From Rhodanobacteraceae bacterium (GTDB lineage: Bacteria > Pseudomonadota > Gammaproteobacteria > Xanthomonadales > Rhodanobacteraceae): DNA of 35,805 bases. The notes under the pieces are model-generated. The model saw only the letters and a program-made list of their open reading frames with translations. It was not told where the DNA came from and searched no databases. The stretch is from positions 54,017 through 89,821 of the forward strand of contig PLNP01000047.1 of NCBI GenBank assembly GCA_003142815.1, written 5' to 3'. Below, piece by piece: positions 18,105-27,818 of this stretch (position 1 is the stretch's first letter; each line of letters opens with the position of its first letter). Both the position numbers and the translations under genes were made by a program.

Positions 18105-18632
18105 ATGCACGAACCCGAACCAACCAACGAACCGCTGGAGCCGAGTCGCAGCCAACTGCGCCGCGACGCGCTGGAAATTTTCAAACTGGCCGAAACACTC
18201 GCTGCGCTCAGCGAAGCGCAGCTCACGCGCGTGCCACTCGCCGACGAATTGCGCGCCGAAGTGCTGTGCGCGCATGCGGTCGCTTCGCATATCGCACGCA
18301 AACGTCAGACCCAGTTCCTCGCCAAGCAACTACGCAAGCTCGGCGACGACGAGATCGAACCGATCCGCCGCGCGCTTTCCCAGGATCGCGAGAAGGCGCA
18401 CCGCGAAACTGCCGGGATGCAACGCATCGAAACCTGGCGCAATCGCCTGGTCGACGAGGGCGATGACGCGCTCGGCGAGTTCATCGCGCTGCATCCTTCC
18501 GCCGACCGCCAACGCCTGCGCCAGCTCGTGCGCAACACGCACGCCGAGCGCAAGGTCAACAAATCGCCGCATGCGTACCGCGAACTCTTCCGTGAGCTGC
18601 GCGGGCTGCTTGGTGAACACGCCCAATCCTGA
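18105..18632 (+). CDS. yjgA: Ribosome-associated protein DarP (DUF615, YjgA)
   Basis: 175 residues, highly charged and all-helical. Family features are SRSQLRRDALEIFKLAETLAALS near residue 12, LIAR-like ASHIARKRQTQFLAKQLRK near 65, and WRNRLVDEGDDALGEF followed by DRQRLRQLVRNTHAERKVNKSP and YRELFRELRGLL. DarP binds the peptidyl-transferase region of the assembling 50S subunit and helps its maturation. It is divergent from pmbA, the same yjgA-pmbA neighbourhood as in E. coli. Confidence 0.94.
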   Translation: MHEPEPTNEPLEPSRSQLRRDALEIFKLAETLAALSEAQLTRVPLADELRAEVLCAHAVASHIARKRQTQFLAKQLRKLGDDEIEPIRRALSQDREKAHRETAGMQRIETWRNRLVDEGDDALGEFIALHPSADRQRLRQLVRNTHAERKVNKSPHAYRELFRELRGLLGEHAQS

Positions 18633-18650
18633 GCATGCGGGTGGTGCGTT

Positions 18651-18749
18651 GGTCGCGGCTGTGCCGCTTGCACCTTTTTCCGGTGCTCCTACAAGGAAAG
18701 CGACGTTGTAGGAGCACCGAAAGAGGGTGCAAGCGCTGCAAGCGCGACC
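18651..18749. repeat. Long imperfect palindrome, family B copy 2, between convergent yjgA and tldD
   Basis: Begins GGTCGCGGCTGTGCCGCTTG and ends TGCAAGCGCTGCAAGCGCGACC. Its right 40 nt are the exact reverse complement of the left 40 nt of the copy at 1046-1145, and its left 40 nt match the other arm with one mismatch; only the central loop differs. It lies between the ends of yjgA (18632, +) and tldD (18767, -), again a convergent pair. Confidence 0.85.
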
Positions 18750-18766
18750 GGCCCAGCACACATCCA

Positions 18767-20209
18767 TCACGCCGCCGTGCCACCGACCGTCATCGAGTCG
18801 ATCTTCAAGGTCGGCTGGCCGACGCCGACCGGCACGCTCTGGCCATCCTTGCCACAGACGCCAACGCCTTCGTCGAGCTTGAGGTCGTTGCCGATCATCG
18901 AGACGCGGGTCAGCACCTCGGGGCCCGAGCCGATCAAGGTCGCGCCCTTGACCGGGCGCGTGACCTTGCCGTCCTCGATCAAGTACGCCTCGCTCGCCGA
19001 GAACGTGAACTTGCCATTGGTGATGTCGACCTGGCCGCCGCCGAAGTTGACCGCGTAGAGGCCGCGCTTCACCGAGGCGATGATCTCGCCCGGATCGTGC
19101 TGGCCAGGCAGCATGTAGGTGTTGGTCATGCGCGGCATCGGCAGGTGCGCGAACGATTCGCGGCGGCCGTTGCCGGTCGGCGCCATACCCATCAGACGCG
19201 CATTGAGCTTGTCCTGCATGTAGCCTTTCATCACGCCGTTCTCGACCAGCACCGTGCAGTTCGTCGGCGTGCCTTCGTCATCGATGCTGAGCGAACCACG
19301 TCGCCCCGCGAGCGTGCCGTCGTCGACCACGGTAACACCGGGCGCGGCGACTTTCTCGCCCATCATGCCGGCGAACGCCGAGGTTCCCTTGCGGTTGAAA
19401 TCGCCCTCGAAGCCGTGTCCGATCGCCTCATGCAGCAGCACGCCGGGCCAGCCCGGGCCGAGCACGACCGGCATGTTGCCGGCTGGCGCAGCGACCGCTT
19501 CAAGGTTCACCAGCGCGACTCGCACCGCCTCGCGCGCGAATGCATGCGCGCGACCGTTTTCAAGTAACTCCGGAAATCCGTAGCGGCCGCCACCGCCGCT
19601 GCTACCCGATTCGCGCCGACCGTTCTGCTCGGCGATCACCTGCACGTTCATACGCACCAGCGGGCGCACGTCGGCGGCGAGCGTGCCGTCCGACGCTGCG
19701 ATCAAGATGGTTTCGAGCGTCGCTGCGATGCTGACGATGACCTGCTTCACGCGCGGATCCTCGGCGCGGCAGACCGCATCGACTTCGCGCAGCACCGCGA
19801 TCTTCGCCTCGTTCGAGAGCGTATCGATCGGATCAATCGCCGGATACAGCGCGCGACCGCTGGCTACGCTAAGCGGTTTGCCGACGCCATTGCTGCCGGC
19901 CTGTGCGATCGCGCGCGCGGCCCCAGCGGCTTCGAGCAGCGCGGGCAACACGATTTCATCCGAATACGCAAAGCCGGCCTTCTCACCGGAAAGCGCGCGC
20001 ACACCGACGCCCTGCTCGATCGAATGGTTGCCGTTCTTGACGATGCCGTCCTCAAGCACCCATGACTCACTGCGCGAATGCTGGAAATACAGGTCCGCCG
20101 CGTCGATCGACGGACCCATCAAGCGCGCGAAGATGCCGTCAAGATCGCCGGCGGCGAGGCCACCGGGGCGCAGCAGGCGTTGTTCGGCTTGGATGATGAG
20201 TTCGGTCAT
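18767..20209 (-). CDS. tldD: Metalloprotease TldD
   Basis: 480 residues (E. coli protein 481). The zinc-binding HExxxH is [11 protein letters not shown], with His260, Glu261 and His265 in this numbering. [20 protein letters not shown] and [20 protein letters not shown] mark the N-terminal half; SKxFxx-like [28 protein letters not shown] the C-terminal half. With TldE it forms a heterodimeric protease. The ATG at 20209 (MTELII) gives the family length; an ATG 12 codons earlier is also open but would add an unsupported leader. Both tldD and pmbA in one window make a functional pair likely. Confidence 0.95.
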   Translation of the reverse strand: MTELIIQAEQRLLRPGGLAAGDLDGIFARLMGPSIDAADLYFQHSRSESWVLEDGIVKNGNHSIEQGVGVRALSGEKAGFAYSDEIVLPALLEAAGAARAIAQAGSNGVGKPLSVASGRALYPAIDPIDTLSNEAKIAVLREVDAVCRAEDPRVKQVIVSIAATLETILIAASDGTLAADVRPLVRMNVQVIAEQNGRRESGSSGGGGRYGFPELLENGRAHAFAREAVRVALVNLEAVAAPAGNMPVVLGPGWPGVLLHEAIGHGFEGDFNRKGTSAFAGMMGEKVAAPGVTVVDDGTLAGRRGSLSIDDEGTPTNCTVLVENGVMKGYMQDKLNARLMGMAPTGNGRRESFAHLPMPRMTNTYMLPGQHDPGEIIASVKRGLYAVNFGGGQVDITNGKFTFSASEAYLIEDGKVTRPVKGATLIGSGPEVLTRVSMIGNDLKLDEGVGVCGKDGQSVPVGVGQPTLKIDSMTVGGTAA

Positions 20210-20343
20210 TGAGGACGGCGTTTTTGGCAATGGTTCGGGAACCATCGAAGCCGCAGCGCGGCGACATACAAAGTCATCGCCACCCCGGCGAGTTCTGATG
20301 GCACACCCAAACTGGGGGCGCGCACGCTAGAGCACAACCGGCT

Positions 20344-23300
20344 TCAGCGCAAACCGTCGGTTGCAGGTGCCGGAATGTCGGCCGAAGGATCTTCGGACGA
20401 AGCCTTCGCCCCCGGATTGTGTTCCGCGTCAGGCGGTTTCGGTGTTGCGCCCTGCGGTTCGCGATGCGCCGATCCCGCTTTCTCGCGCGCGATTTGCGTG
20501 ATTTTCGGCTTGTCCCATGAACCGGTCACCTGATACCGCCGCACGGTCGCCTCGCCGAGTGGCTTGTTCAGGATGCCCTGCATGACCAGGCCGGCCGCGG
20601 CACCGACCGGTCCCGCAGCGAGCGCACCGACGATCGGCAGGGTCGAACCGGCATGCGGAGTGACGCTCATCTGCTGGTCGTAATCCTTGGCGCGCAGACC
20701 GGTGCGGCCGGTCACGACGATGTCGGCAGCAGGGCTCTTGATGATCAAGTCGTCGGTGTAGGCGTTGCCGTCGGCCAGACGGAATTTGCCGGTGATCGAG
20801 TTGAAGCTGAGGCCTGACTGGAAGAAATCGCTGAAGTCGAGACTCAAACGGCGCGGAATTTCGGTCAGCGAGAACAAACCGAAAATCCGGCCGGCACCCG
20901 GATCGACATCGAGGATGCGGCCTTCGGCGACGTTGATAGCGAGCGTTCCGTCGAGCTTGGCCAACGCGAACCCCGACGGTGGGCCGGCAAAGGTCGCGTC
21001 GATCGTCGCGCGCGTGCTACCGCCATCAATCAAACCCGGAAAGCCGAGCGCAGCCATCATGTGGCCGAGGTTCTGCGCCGACAGTTCGATCGCGAGGCGC
21101 GAATGGTTGTCCTTTGCCGTGCCGGTCCAGTCGCCGCTCGCCGTCATGGCCACGTTCGGCGAGTGCGATGCGAGTTTGTCGACGCGCATGCCGCCCGCGT
21201 CCGGGTGGCTCTCGAATTCGGCCGACCCGAAACTCGCGCTGCCGAGCTGGAAATCGTCGACCGCAATATGCAGCGGCGGCAGCGACGCTGGCGCGACAGC
21301 GCTGAACGCGTTGGCATCGGGCGCATCGGCGGGCGTTTCAGGCCAGTGGATCCGCGCGAACTTCGCGTTGATGCCGCGACCCGCGATGTCAGCTTTCGGA
21401 ATCTCGAGACTGCCGGCGATCGCGACACTGTCGAAGCGCATCGTCGTCGCCGCCGCGGCATTGTTCACGTTGAGGCGCATGTCGGGGAAGTGGCGATTGG
21501 CAAAGGTGAAATCGTCGGCGCGCACGTCGATATCGTTGATGAGGCCGGCGCCGGCGCCGTTGCCCTGCTCGACCAGATCGAGCCAGCCGCCCGCATCGAG
21601 CAGCGACGTGCGCCCGCCGACCACAATGCCGATCGCGGCGGGTTCGGCCGGCGCTTGGGTGCCGAAGTCGACGCGCGCCGCGAACGCATGGCTCGCATCC
21701 GGCAGCCGTCCTTTCACGCCCGCGACGTCGCCGAGCGTCGCCTCAAAGCGCTGCCCCGCATACGGCAGATCGAGCACAAGCTGGAACGGCAACGCCGTCG
21801 CCGCCGATTTCGCGAGCGGCGCCGGCAGGTCGATCGCGGTGCCACGAAGATCGCTGCTCAACACGAGCTGGCTGCGGCCGCCGCCGCTGTCCGACGTGTC
21901 CACGCCGACCTTCGCAGTCCACTCCGATTCGCCCGGGAATGCCGCCAACGCGGGGATCAGCACCGGCACATCGGCGAACACGATCGTGGCCGGAAACTGG
22001 CCGCGCAAGGTCGCCTCGAAACCATGTTTCGGGTCCGCAACATAGCTGCCGATCGCGATCGAGAGTTTCGCCTTGCGCTCGCGAAAACCGACGTCGAGCT
22101 GATCGGCTGCAAAACCATTCTGGTTGAAACGCAGCGGGCCGCTTGCGTCGATGAAATGCAGATTGTAAGCATTGTGGTCGAGCTTGGCGCCGCTGAGTTG
22201 CGCGCTGCCATCGAGGGTCAGCGCCTCGATCTGCTTGATCGGCAGATGCAAGGTGAACGCCACCTTGCCGCTGCCGCCGATCGCGACGTCTTTCAACTGA
22301 TCCTGGTAGCGTTTGCCGATCGGCGTCGCGCGCAGGAAACCGAGCAGGTTCGCGCCGTTGCCTTCGACCTTCGCGCCGAGATCGAGCACCAGCGGCCCGA
22401 AATCCTCGATCGTCGCGCTGACCTGGCTGATCTTGTTGCCCATCGATTCGGCCGCGTCGACGTCGACCTGCATGCCATCGTTGATGAAGGTCGCGATCGC
22501 ATGGATCTTCTCCGCGCGCGGCCACCTCGGATCGTAGTCGAGAGTGAAATCGTCGATCTCGCCGCGCGCGACCATGCGGCCGGAATGGTCATGGAACGGC
22601 CAGTCGACGAGATCGCCGTGCAGGGCGAGACGACCATCGACGAGGCGGCCGCCGATCAGCGCGCGGTCCAGCCATGCGATCGCTTTCGGCGGCATCGTGA
22701 TCGTCGGCAAGAACAGTTTTGCCGCGACAACATCGGCATGTGTGACGGCTGCGTACAGGTCGACACGCGGGCGCTTGTCGCCATCCGCGAGGTCGACGCT
22801 GCCACGCAGTTCGCCGCCGAAACCTTCGCCCTCGAAACCGATGCGATCCGTTTCCAGCCGCCATCCATCGTCGACGCGGCGCGCGATCACGTCGCCGCCG
22901 AACTGCGAGAGGGCGAATGGCTTGCGGAACACGTACGGGTAGTCGACGCGCAGCGCGCGGCGCGGCAGTTGCAGCAACAGCGCCTCGGCGTCGCCGTGCA
23001 GATCAAGATCGACCGATGCGACGCCGGGCGCGGCGCCCGCGCTGGCGATCGCGATGCCGCGCAAGTTCGCGTTCACCACATAGTCGGCGGCGCCACTCCA
23101 GCGCAGGTCGGCGTTCGCCAGGATGCCGCGCGGATGGGCGAGATAGAGCCAGCGGCGCAGGCCTTGCGGAACGCTTTCGCCCAGCATCGCCAAACTGCCG
23201 AGCGGTTCCAGCGGCAAGGCGGCAGCGCCCGCTCGATAAACCGGATTGGCCTCGTCGCCGCCGCGTTCGATCGTCAGTCGCGCCGGCGCGCTGGTCGCAT

Positions 23301-24279
23301 TGCGGTCGGCGACGAAATCGGCGAGGTCGAACGACCAGCCATCGGTCTGGCGCAGCCAGCGTGCGACGAACGCGAGCCGATCGAACGCAATATGCGGCGC
23401 GACCGTGGTTTTCGCATCGACCGCGATCGGCGCCACCGCGCCGAACTGCGCATCGTGCACGTCGACGCGCAGGCGCACGTCATCCGCGCGCGCCGCGTGC
23501 ACGCGCGCCCATATCTGCACCGTGCCGCGACCGGCGACGAGCTGGACGCCGCCCGACAGCGGCGGCTGCACGGCGAATCGGCTGAGGTCGACATCGCTGC
23601 CGCCGACGTAAATCTCGCCCGAACGCGCATTGAGATCGAAATCGGCGACCAGATCGAGCGGCGGCGAATCGGTGTCGGCCATGCGCAGCCGTCCGAGCAC
23701 GCGCGTGATCGCGCCGCGATTGAGCAGGCGCAGCACCGGCGCGGCCAGCACCACGTGCAGATTGCGTTGCGTGTCCTCGATCGTCAGCTTGAGATGACTG
23801 ATCTCCAGCGCGGCGAGCGCGCCCATCGAGAACGGCACGTCGGCCTGCTGCGCGGGCCCCAGATCAAGACCGCGAAGATGCCAGTCGCCGGCTTCGTTGA
23901 CCAATCGCAGATCGAGGCCGGCCAGGCGAAATTCACTGAATGCGCTGTTGCGCTTGAACAGCGCGTACGCATCGAAGGCGAGTTCCGCATGCGCAATCGC
24001 CATCGAATTCTGGCCGACGCCGATCGCGCCAATGCGCACGTCGTCGAGCCTCAGCAACGGGCCGCCACCGACCCAGACGCTGCTGAGATGTCCGATGCTC
24101 ACCGGGCGATCGAGACGCCTCGACAGCCAATGTTCGACGTGCTGCGGATGGTGCTCCAGCCACGGCATCGCGAGCTGGGCCAAGCCGGCGAGCACGCCGA
24201 GCAGGATCACTCCCGTCGCGAACACGGCCAGCGCCGCGAAACGCAGCCGGCGCAGGCGCGCTCGCCAGGGCGTACTCAC
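20344..24279 (-). CDS. yhdP: YhdP family protein (AsmA-like, lipid transport to the outer membrane)
   Basis: 1311 residues, in the usual 1260-1330 range. An N-terminal signal-anchor (about 10-40, RLRFAALAVFATGVILLGVL) is followed by a very long repeated beta-strand region of AsmA/DUF3971 type that forms a periplasm-spanning groove, and a basic Pro-rich tail. With TamB and YdbH it moves phospholipids between membranes in Enterobacteria. The frame continues to a TTG at 24303, directly after the rng stop, but GTG at 24279 has GGGAG five bases before it and gives MSTPWRARLRR, so it is preferred. In the order maf-rng-yhdP-tldD as in E. coli. Confidence 0.92.
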   Translation of the reverse strand: MSTPWRARLRRLRFAALAVFATGVILLGVLAGLAQLAMPWLEHHPQHVEHWLSRRLDRPVSIGHLSSVWVGGGPLLRLDDVRIGAIGVGQNSMAIAHAELAFDAYALFKRNSAFSEFRLAGLDLRLVNEAGDWHLRGLDLGPAQQADVPFSMGALAALEISHLKLTIEDTQRNLHVVLAAPVLRLLNRGAITRVLGRLRMADTDSPPLDLVADFDLNARSGEIYVGGSDVDLSRFAVQPPLSGGVQLVAGRGTVQIWARVHAARADDVRLRVDVHDAQFGAVAPIAVDAKTTVAPHIAFDRLAFVARWLRQTDGWSFDLADFVADRNATSAPARLTIERGGDEANPVYRAGAAALPLEPLGSLAMLGESVPQGLRRWLYLAHPRGILANADLRWSGAADYVVNANLRGIAIASAGAAPGVASVDLDLHGDAEALLLQLPRRALRVDYPYVFRKPFALSQFGGDVIARRVDDGWRLETDRIGFEGEGFGGELRGSVDLADGDKRPRVDLYAAVTHADVVAAKLFLPTITMPPKAIAWLDRALIGGRLVDGRLALHGDLVDWPFHDHSGRMVARGEIDDFTLDYDPRWPRAEKIHAIATFINDGMQVDVDAAESMGNKISQVSATIEDFGPLVLDLGAKVEGNGANLLGFLRATPIGKRYQDQLKDVAIGGSGKVAFTLHLPIKQIEALTLDGSAQLSGAKLDHNAYNLHFIDASGPLRFNQNGFAADQLDVGFRERKAKLSIAIGSYVADPKHGFEATLRGQFPATIVFADVPVLIPALAAFPGESEWTAKVGVDTSDSGGGRSQLVLSSDLRGTAIDLPAPLAKSAATALPFQLVLDLPYAGQRFEATLGDVAGVKGRLPDASHAFAARVDFGTQAPAEPAAIGIVVGGRTSLLDAGGWLDLVEQGNGAGAGLINDIDVRADDFTFANRHFPDMRLNVNNAAAATTMRFDSVAIAGSLEIPKADIAGRGINAKFARIHWPETPADAPDANAFSAVAPASLPPLHIAVDDFQLGSASFGSAEFESHPDAGGMRVDKLASHSPNVAMTASGDWTGTAKDNHSRLAIELSAQNLGHMMAALGFPGLIDGGSTRATIDATFAGPPSGFALAKLDGTLAINVAEGRILDVDPGAGRIFGLFSLTEIPRRLSLDFSDFFQSGLSFNSITGKFRLADGNAYTDDLIIKSPAADIVVTGRTGLRAKDYDQQMSVTPHAGSTLPIVGALAAGPVGAAAGLVMQGILNKPLGEATVRRYQVTGSWDKPKITQIAREKAGSAHREPQGATPKPPDAEHNPGAKASSEDPSADIPAPATDGLR

Positions 24280-24303
24280 ACGTGCTCCCACGGCGTTGCG
24301 CAA

Positions 24304-25797
24304 CTAAAGCAGCACGACATCGTATTGTTCCTGCGAGTAATGCTCCTCGGGCTGGAAACGGATCGTCTTGCCGATGAACTCCTCCAGCTCCGCGACCGCG
24401 ACCGATTCTTCTTCCAGAATGCGGTTGACCACTTTGGGCGACGCCAGCACGAGCAACTGGTTCGCCTCGAACTGGCGCACCGCGCGCGTGATCTCGCGGA
24501 AGATCTCGTAGGTAATGGTCTCGGCGGATCTCAAACTGCCGCGGCCACCGCAGGTCGGGCACGGTTCGCAGAGCTGGCGCTCCAGGCTTTCCGTGGTGCG
24601 CTTGCGGGTCATCTCGACCAGCCCCAGCGGCGACATGTCGTACACGGTCGCCTTGGCGTGATCGCGCGCCATCGATTTCTGCAACTGGCGCAATACCTGG
24701 CGCTGGTGTTCCTGGTCGACCATATCGATGAAGTCGATGATGATGATGCCGCCGAGGTTGCGCAGGCGCAGCTGGCGCGCGGCGGCCTGTGCGGCTTCGA
24801 GATTGGTTCGAAAAACGGTGTCTTCCAGATTGCGGGAACCGAGAAACCCACCGGTGTTGACGTCGATCGTGGTCATCGCTTCGGTCTGGTCGACGACCAG
24901 ATAGCCGCCGGATTTCAGCGGCACATCCTTGCGCAGCGCCTTCTGGATTTCGTCCTCGACACCGTACAAATCGAAGATCGGCCGCTCGCCCGGATAATGT
25001 TCCACCCGCTCGCCCAACTCCGGCATGAACTGCTTTACGAAGCGCTGGGCGCGTTCCAGGGTTTCGCGCGAATCGATGCGCACCTTCTCGATCGAGGGTT
25101 GCATCAGGTCGCGCAGCGCGCGCAGCGGCAGGCTGAGGTCCTCGTAGATACGCTCGCCGACCCGGCTGCGGTCGATGTTCTCCTGCACGGTCGCCCACAG
25201 TTTGCCGAGATAGTTGACGTCCTCCGCCAGCGCCTCGCGCGATTCACCTTCGGCATTGGTGCGCACGATGTAGCCGAGACGCGTCTCGCCGAGCAGTTCG
25301 CCCAGCACCTCCTTGAGCCGTGCGCGTGCACTCTCGTCCTCGATGCGCACCGACACGCCGAGCACCTTGCTGTAAGGCAACAGCACGAGGTGGCGCGAAG
25401 GGATCGACAGGTGCGTGGTCAGGCGCGCGCCCTTGGTTCCGATCGGATCCTTGACCACCTGCACAACGATTTCCTGGCCGTCGCGCACGAGTTCGTTGAT
25501 CGGCGGAGTCGGCGTCGAGACGGGCGCCGTCGGCATACCCTCGCCGTTCTCGGCGAGCAGCGTCACCTGCGGACGCACGATATCCGAGACATGCAGGAAC
25601 GCCGCGCGATCGAGTCCGATCTCGACGAACGCGGCCTGCATGCCCGGCATCACCCGGTTGATCTTGCCCTTGTAGATGTTGCCGACATAGCCGCGCCGGC
25701 TCGCGCGCTCGACGTGGACCTCCTGCAACATGCCGTTCTCGACCAGCGCCACGCGCGTCTCGCGCGGAGTCACGTTGATCAGGATTTCTTCGGTCAT
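24304..25797 (-). CDS. rng: Ribonuclease G
   Basis: 497 residues. S1 domain near 35-125 (GYVGNIYKGKINRVMPGMQAAFVEIG), RNase-H-like and DNase-like catalytic core with TIDVNTGGFLGSRNLEDT and IIIIDFIDMVD (catalytic Asp residues), and the zinc-link CPTCGGRGS near 410. RNase G is an endoribonuclease that matures the 5' end of 16S rRNA and degrades some mRNAs. The lack of a long C-terminal scaffold separates it from RNase E. The ATG at 25797 (MTEEILINVTPRETRVAL) gives the family start. Precedes yhdP without a gap. Confidence 0.96.
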   Translation of the reverse strand: MTEEILINVTPRETRVALVENGMLQEVHVERASRRGYVGNIYKGKINRVMPGMQAAFVEIGLDRAAFLHVSDIVRPQVTLLAENGEGMPTAPVSTPTPPINELVRDGQEIVVQVVKDPIGTKGARLTTHLSIPSRHLVLLPYSKVLGVSVRIEDESARARLKEVLGELLGETRLGYIVRTNAEGESREALAEDVNYLGKLWATVQENIDRSRVGERIYEDLSLPLRALRDLMQPSIEKVRIDSRETLERAQRFVKQFMPELGERVEHYPGERPIFDLYGVEDEIQKALRKDVPLKSGGYLVVDQTEAMTTIDVNTGGFLGSRNLEDTVFRTNLEAAQAAARQLRLRNLGGIIIIDFIDMVDQEHQRQVLRQLQKSMARDHAKATVYDMSPLGLVEMTRKRTTESLERQLCEPCPTCGGRGSLRSAETITYEIFREITRAVRQFEANQLLVLASPKVVNRILEEESVAVAELEEFIGKTIRFQPEEHYSQEQYDVVLL

Positions 25798-25911
25798 GGA
25801 GGCACTTGGTGCTGGAAGTTGAGACGACTTATAGCCGCCGGCACGCGCGATTGTCGAATCCTGCGGCGCTACATCGGCAAATCTTTGCAATGCGCACGAT
25901 TCAGCGCCGCC

Positions 25912-26481
25912 TCAGGCAACCGGCTCGAAGCGGCCCAGCAGGCCGGCGGTTTCGTGCAGCGGCAAGCCCATCACGCCCGAATAGCTGCCATCCAGACGCC
26001 GGATAAACGCCGCGGCGCGGCCCTGGATCGCATAGGCGCCGGCCTTGCCGAACGGTTCGCCCGTTCCGACATAGGCGGCGATTGCGGCCTCGGAGAGTTC
26101 CGCGAACTCCACCCTCGACGTGCAGGAAGCATGCTCCTCGCGCCCCGCGCTGACCGCCCACAGCACCGACACGACCTGGTGCGTGCGCCCCGACAACCGC
26201 CGCAGCATCCGCACCGCGTCCGCCGCGTCCACCGGCTTGCCGAACACGTCGTCATCCAATACGACCTCGGTATCGGCGCCGAGCACGACCGCACCCGGCA
26301 CCGCGACGACCTGCAGCAAACCCACGGCCGCCTTCTCGCGCGCAACCCGGCTGACATAGTCCAACGGCGGCTCGCCGGGTTCGCGCTGCTCCAGCACATC
26401 GACGTCGAGCACGTCGAAGTCGACCCCGAGCTGGCGCAGCAACTCACGTCGGCGCGGCGATTGCGAGGCTAGGAACAGCAT
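25912..26481 (-). CDS. maf: Maf family nucleoside triphosphate pyrophosphatase
   Basis: 189 residues. LFLASQSPRRRELLRQLG at the N-terminus is the ASxSPRR signature, LGADTEVVLDDDVFGKP carries the catalytic Asp pair, and GEPFGKAGAYAIQGRAAAFI plus SYSGVMGLPLHET mark the C-terminal half. Maf/YhdE enzymes hydrolyse dTTP, UTP and modified pyrimidine triphosphates to monophosphates, keeping them out of nucleic acids, and affect septation. The ATG at 26481 gives the exact family start. It precedes rng with a 114-bp gap; it is the last housekeeping gene before the CRISPR locus. Confidence 0.94.
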   Translation of the reverse strand: MLFLASQSPRRRELLRQLGVDFDVLDVDVLEQREPGEPPLDYVSRVAREKAAVGLLQVVAVPGAVVLGADTEVVLDDDVFGKPVDAADAVRMLRRLSGRTHQVVSVLWAVSAGREEHASCTSRVEFAELSEAAIAAYVGTGEPFGKAGAYAIQGRAAAFIRRLDGSYSGVMGLPLHETAGLLGRFEPVA

Positions 26482-26840
26482 GGCGGAAATCCTGCGCGAT
26501 GAAAGCCGTCGCCATGGTGACCGCGGCTTACGAAACTCGGCAATGCCGGAATTGCCCGAGGGAGACGCATCACGCCACGACGCTCTCTCCCGACGACGAC
26601 GACGCTGCCAAAGCTGGACGGGGTGAGGGGCAAGGACCGGCGTGATGCGCAGCGTTGATTTCGGACGCGTGGTGAGCGGCCTACGCGCTTCAATCCGCGA
26701 AACGCTTCGGGTGAAGCGGGCGACTGGATCGAGTGGGGGCACCCGCAGACCTCAGGTCAGTCCGATAAGCTCAGTCTTAAAATTTGAGAAAGACAGGCCG
26801 CATACTCGAAGCAATAGATAGGTCACCAAGGGCGTATGGC
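26482..26840. other. Gene-free junction between maf and the cas operon
   Basis: 359 bp that separate the divergent starts of maf (-) and cas1 (+). I find no gene, no insertion sequence and no direct repeat. Around 26583-26640 there is a CTCTCTCCC ... GGGGTGAGGGGC pair that may be the remains of a family-C repeat. The last 70 bp fall in GC and hold the presumed cas promoter. Cas1's open frame extends back to a TTG at 26784, which is included here because GTG 26841 is preferred. Confidence 0.6.
26775..26789. promoter_or_regulatory. Imperfect palindrome at the presumed cas promoter
   Basis: TCTTAAA-A-TTTGAGA is a 7-1-7 inverted repeat with a single mismatched pair in an AT-rich patch. It overlaps TAAAAT (26778-26783), a possible -10 hexamer, with no good -35 upstream. 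About 50 bp before the chosen cas1 start. It could be an operator, or chance in an AT-rich stretch. Confidence 0.35.
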
Positions 26841-27818
26841 GTGGACGAATTCAGTCCCAGCGAACTCAAATCGATCCTGCACTCGAAGCGGGCCAACATC
26901 TATTACCTCGAACATTGCCGCCTGCTAGTCAACGGCGGACGCGTTGAGTTCGTCACTGACGAAGGCAAGCGCTCGCTGTACTGGAACATCCCGATAGCCA
27001 ATACCACGACGGTGTTGCTGGGGACCGGCACTTCCATCACTCAGGCTGCCGTGCGCGAACTGGCGAAAGCAGGGGTGCTCGTGGGCTTCTGCGGCGGCGG
27101 CGGCACGCCCTTGTTCAGTGCCAACGAGATGGATATTGAGGTTGCCTGGTTTTCGCCGCAAAGCGAATACCGCCCCACCGAATACCTGCAACTGTGGGTG
27201 CGCTTCTGGTTCGACAACGCCTTGCGGCTGGAGGCGGCCAAGGCGTTCCAGCGTGTTCGCCTGCAAAAGGTCAGGCAGCACTGGCTAGGCAGCCGCCTGC
27301 TCCAGGAAGCGGGATTCAGCATTCAAGCCGATGCACTCGAACCCGCACTCGACCATTCCTTGCGTTCGATTGATCTGGCGCCTGATCACACGTTTCTGCT
27401 GACCGAAGAAGCACGACTGACCAAGCATCTGTTCAAGCTTGCCGCTCGCGCCGTTCAGTACGGCGACTTCGCACGCGCCAAGCGCGGCGACGGCGGCGAT
27501 CCAGCTAACCGTTTTCTCGATCACGGCAACTATCTCGCGTACGGGCTTGGTGCCACCGCAGCATGGGTGCTCGGCCTGCCGCACGGCTTGGCGGTATTGC
27601 ACGGCAAGACGCGTCGTGGCGGATTGGTGTTCGACATCGCCGATCTGGTCAAAGATGCGGTGATTCTCCCGCAGGCGTTCATTTCGGCAATGCGCGGCGA
27701 CGAGGAACAGGAATTTCGCCAAGCCTGCATCGAGAACCTCACCCGCAGCGAATCGCTGGATTTCATGATCGAGACGGTTAAGGCCGTCGCCGAACAGGTG
27801 GGAAAGCAGGCGCAATGA
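26841..27818 (+). CDS. cas1: CRISPR-associated endonuclease Cas1, type I-F
   Basis: 325 residues from GTG. SPSELKSILHSKRANIYYLEHC and YWNIPIANTTTVLLGTGTSITQAAVREL are I-F Cas1 hallmarks, followed by LVGFCGGGGTPLF. Metal ligands are Glu190 (EEARLTK), His254 (VLHGKT), Asp265 and Asp268 (FDIADL); these numbers equal those recalled for Pseudomonas aeruginosa Cas1 only if the protein begins at the GTG, which supports 26841 (AAGGGCG lies eight bases upstream) over TTG 26784. Cas1 integrates new spacers with the Cas2 part of Cas2-3. Its stop overlaps cas2-3 as ATGA. Confidence 0.96.
   Translation: MDEFSPSELKSILHSKRANIYYLEHCRLLVNGGRVEFVTDEGKRSLYWNIPIANTTTVLLGTGTSITQAAVRELAKAGVLVGFCGGGGTPLFSANEMDIEVAWFSPQSEYRPTEYLQLWVRFWFDNALRLEAAKAFQRVRLQKVRQHWLGSRLLQEAGFSIQADALEPALDHSLRSIDLAPDHTFLLTEEARLTKHLFKLAARAVQYGDFARAKRGDGGDPANRFLDHGNYLAYGLGATAAWVLGLPHGLAVLHGKTRRGGLVFDIADLVKDAVILPQAFISAMRGDEEQEFRQACIENLTRSESLDFMIETVKAVAEQVGKQAQ

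Noticed and set aside
16463-18466. A 667-codon + strand frame over pmbA and yjgA
   Set aside because: Antisense to pmbA and then out of frame with yjgA; low-complexity Arg/Ala content with no family features.
21061-26472. An open frame of 1803 codons on the + strand antisense to yhdP, rng and maf
   Set aside because: Very rich in Arg, Ala and Asp with no recognisable domain; the opposite strand carries three well-identified genes. Long stop-free antisense frames are expected in GC-rich DNA of this codon usage.
26482-26840. A CRISPR-associated transposon or anti-CRISPR gene at the left end of the locus
   Set aside because: No tns genes, insertion sequence or plausible short ORF with a binding site was found, and cas3 is full length, unlike transposon-borne I-F3 systems.
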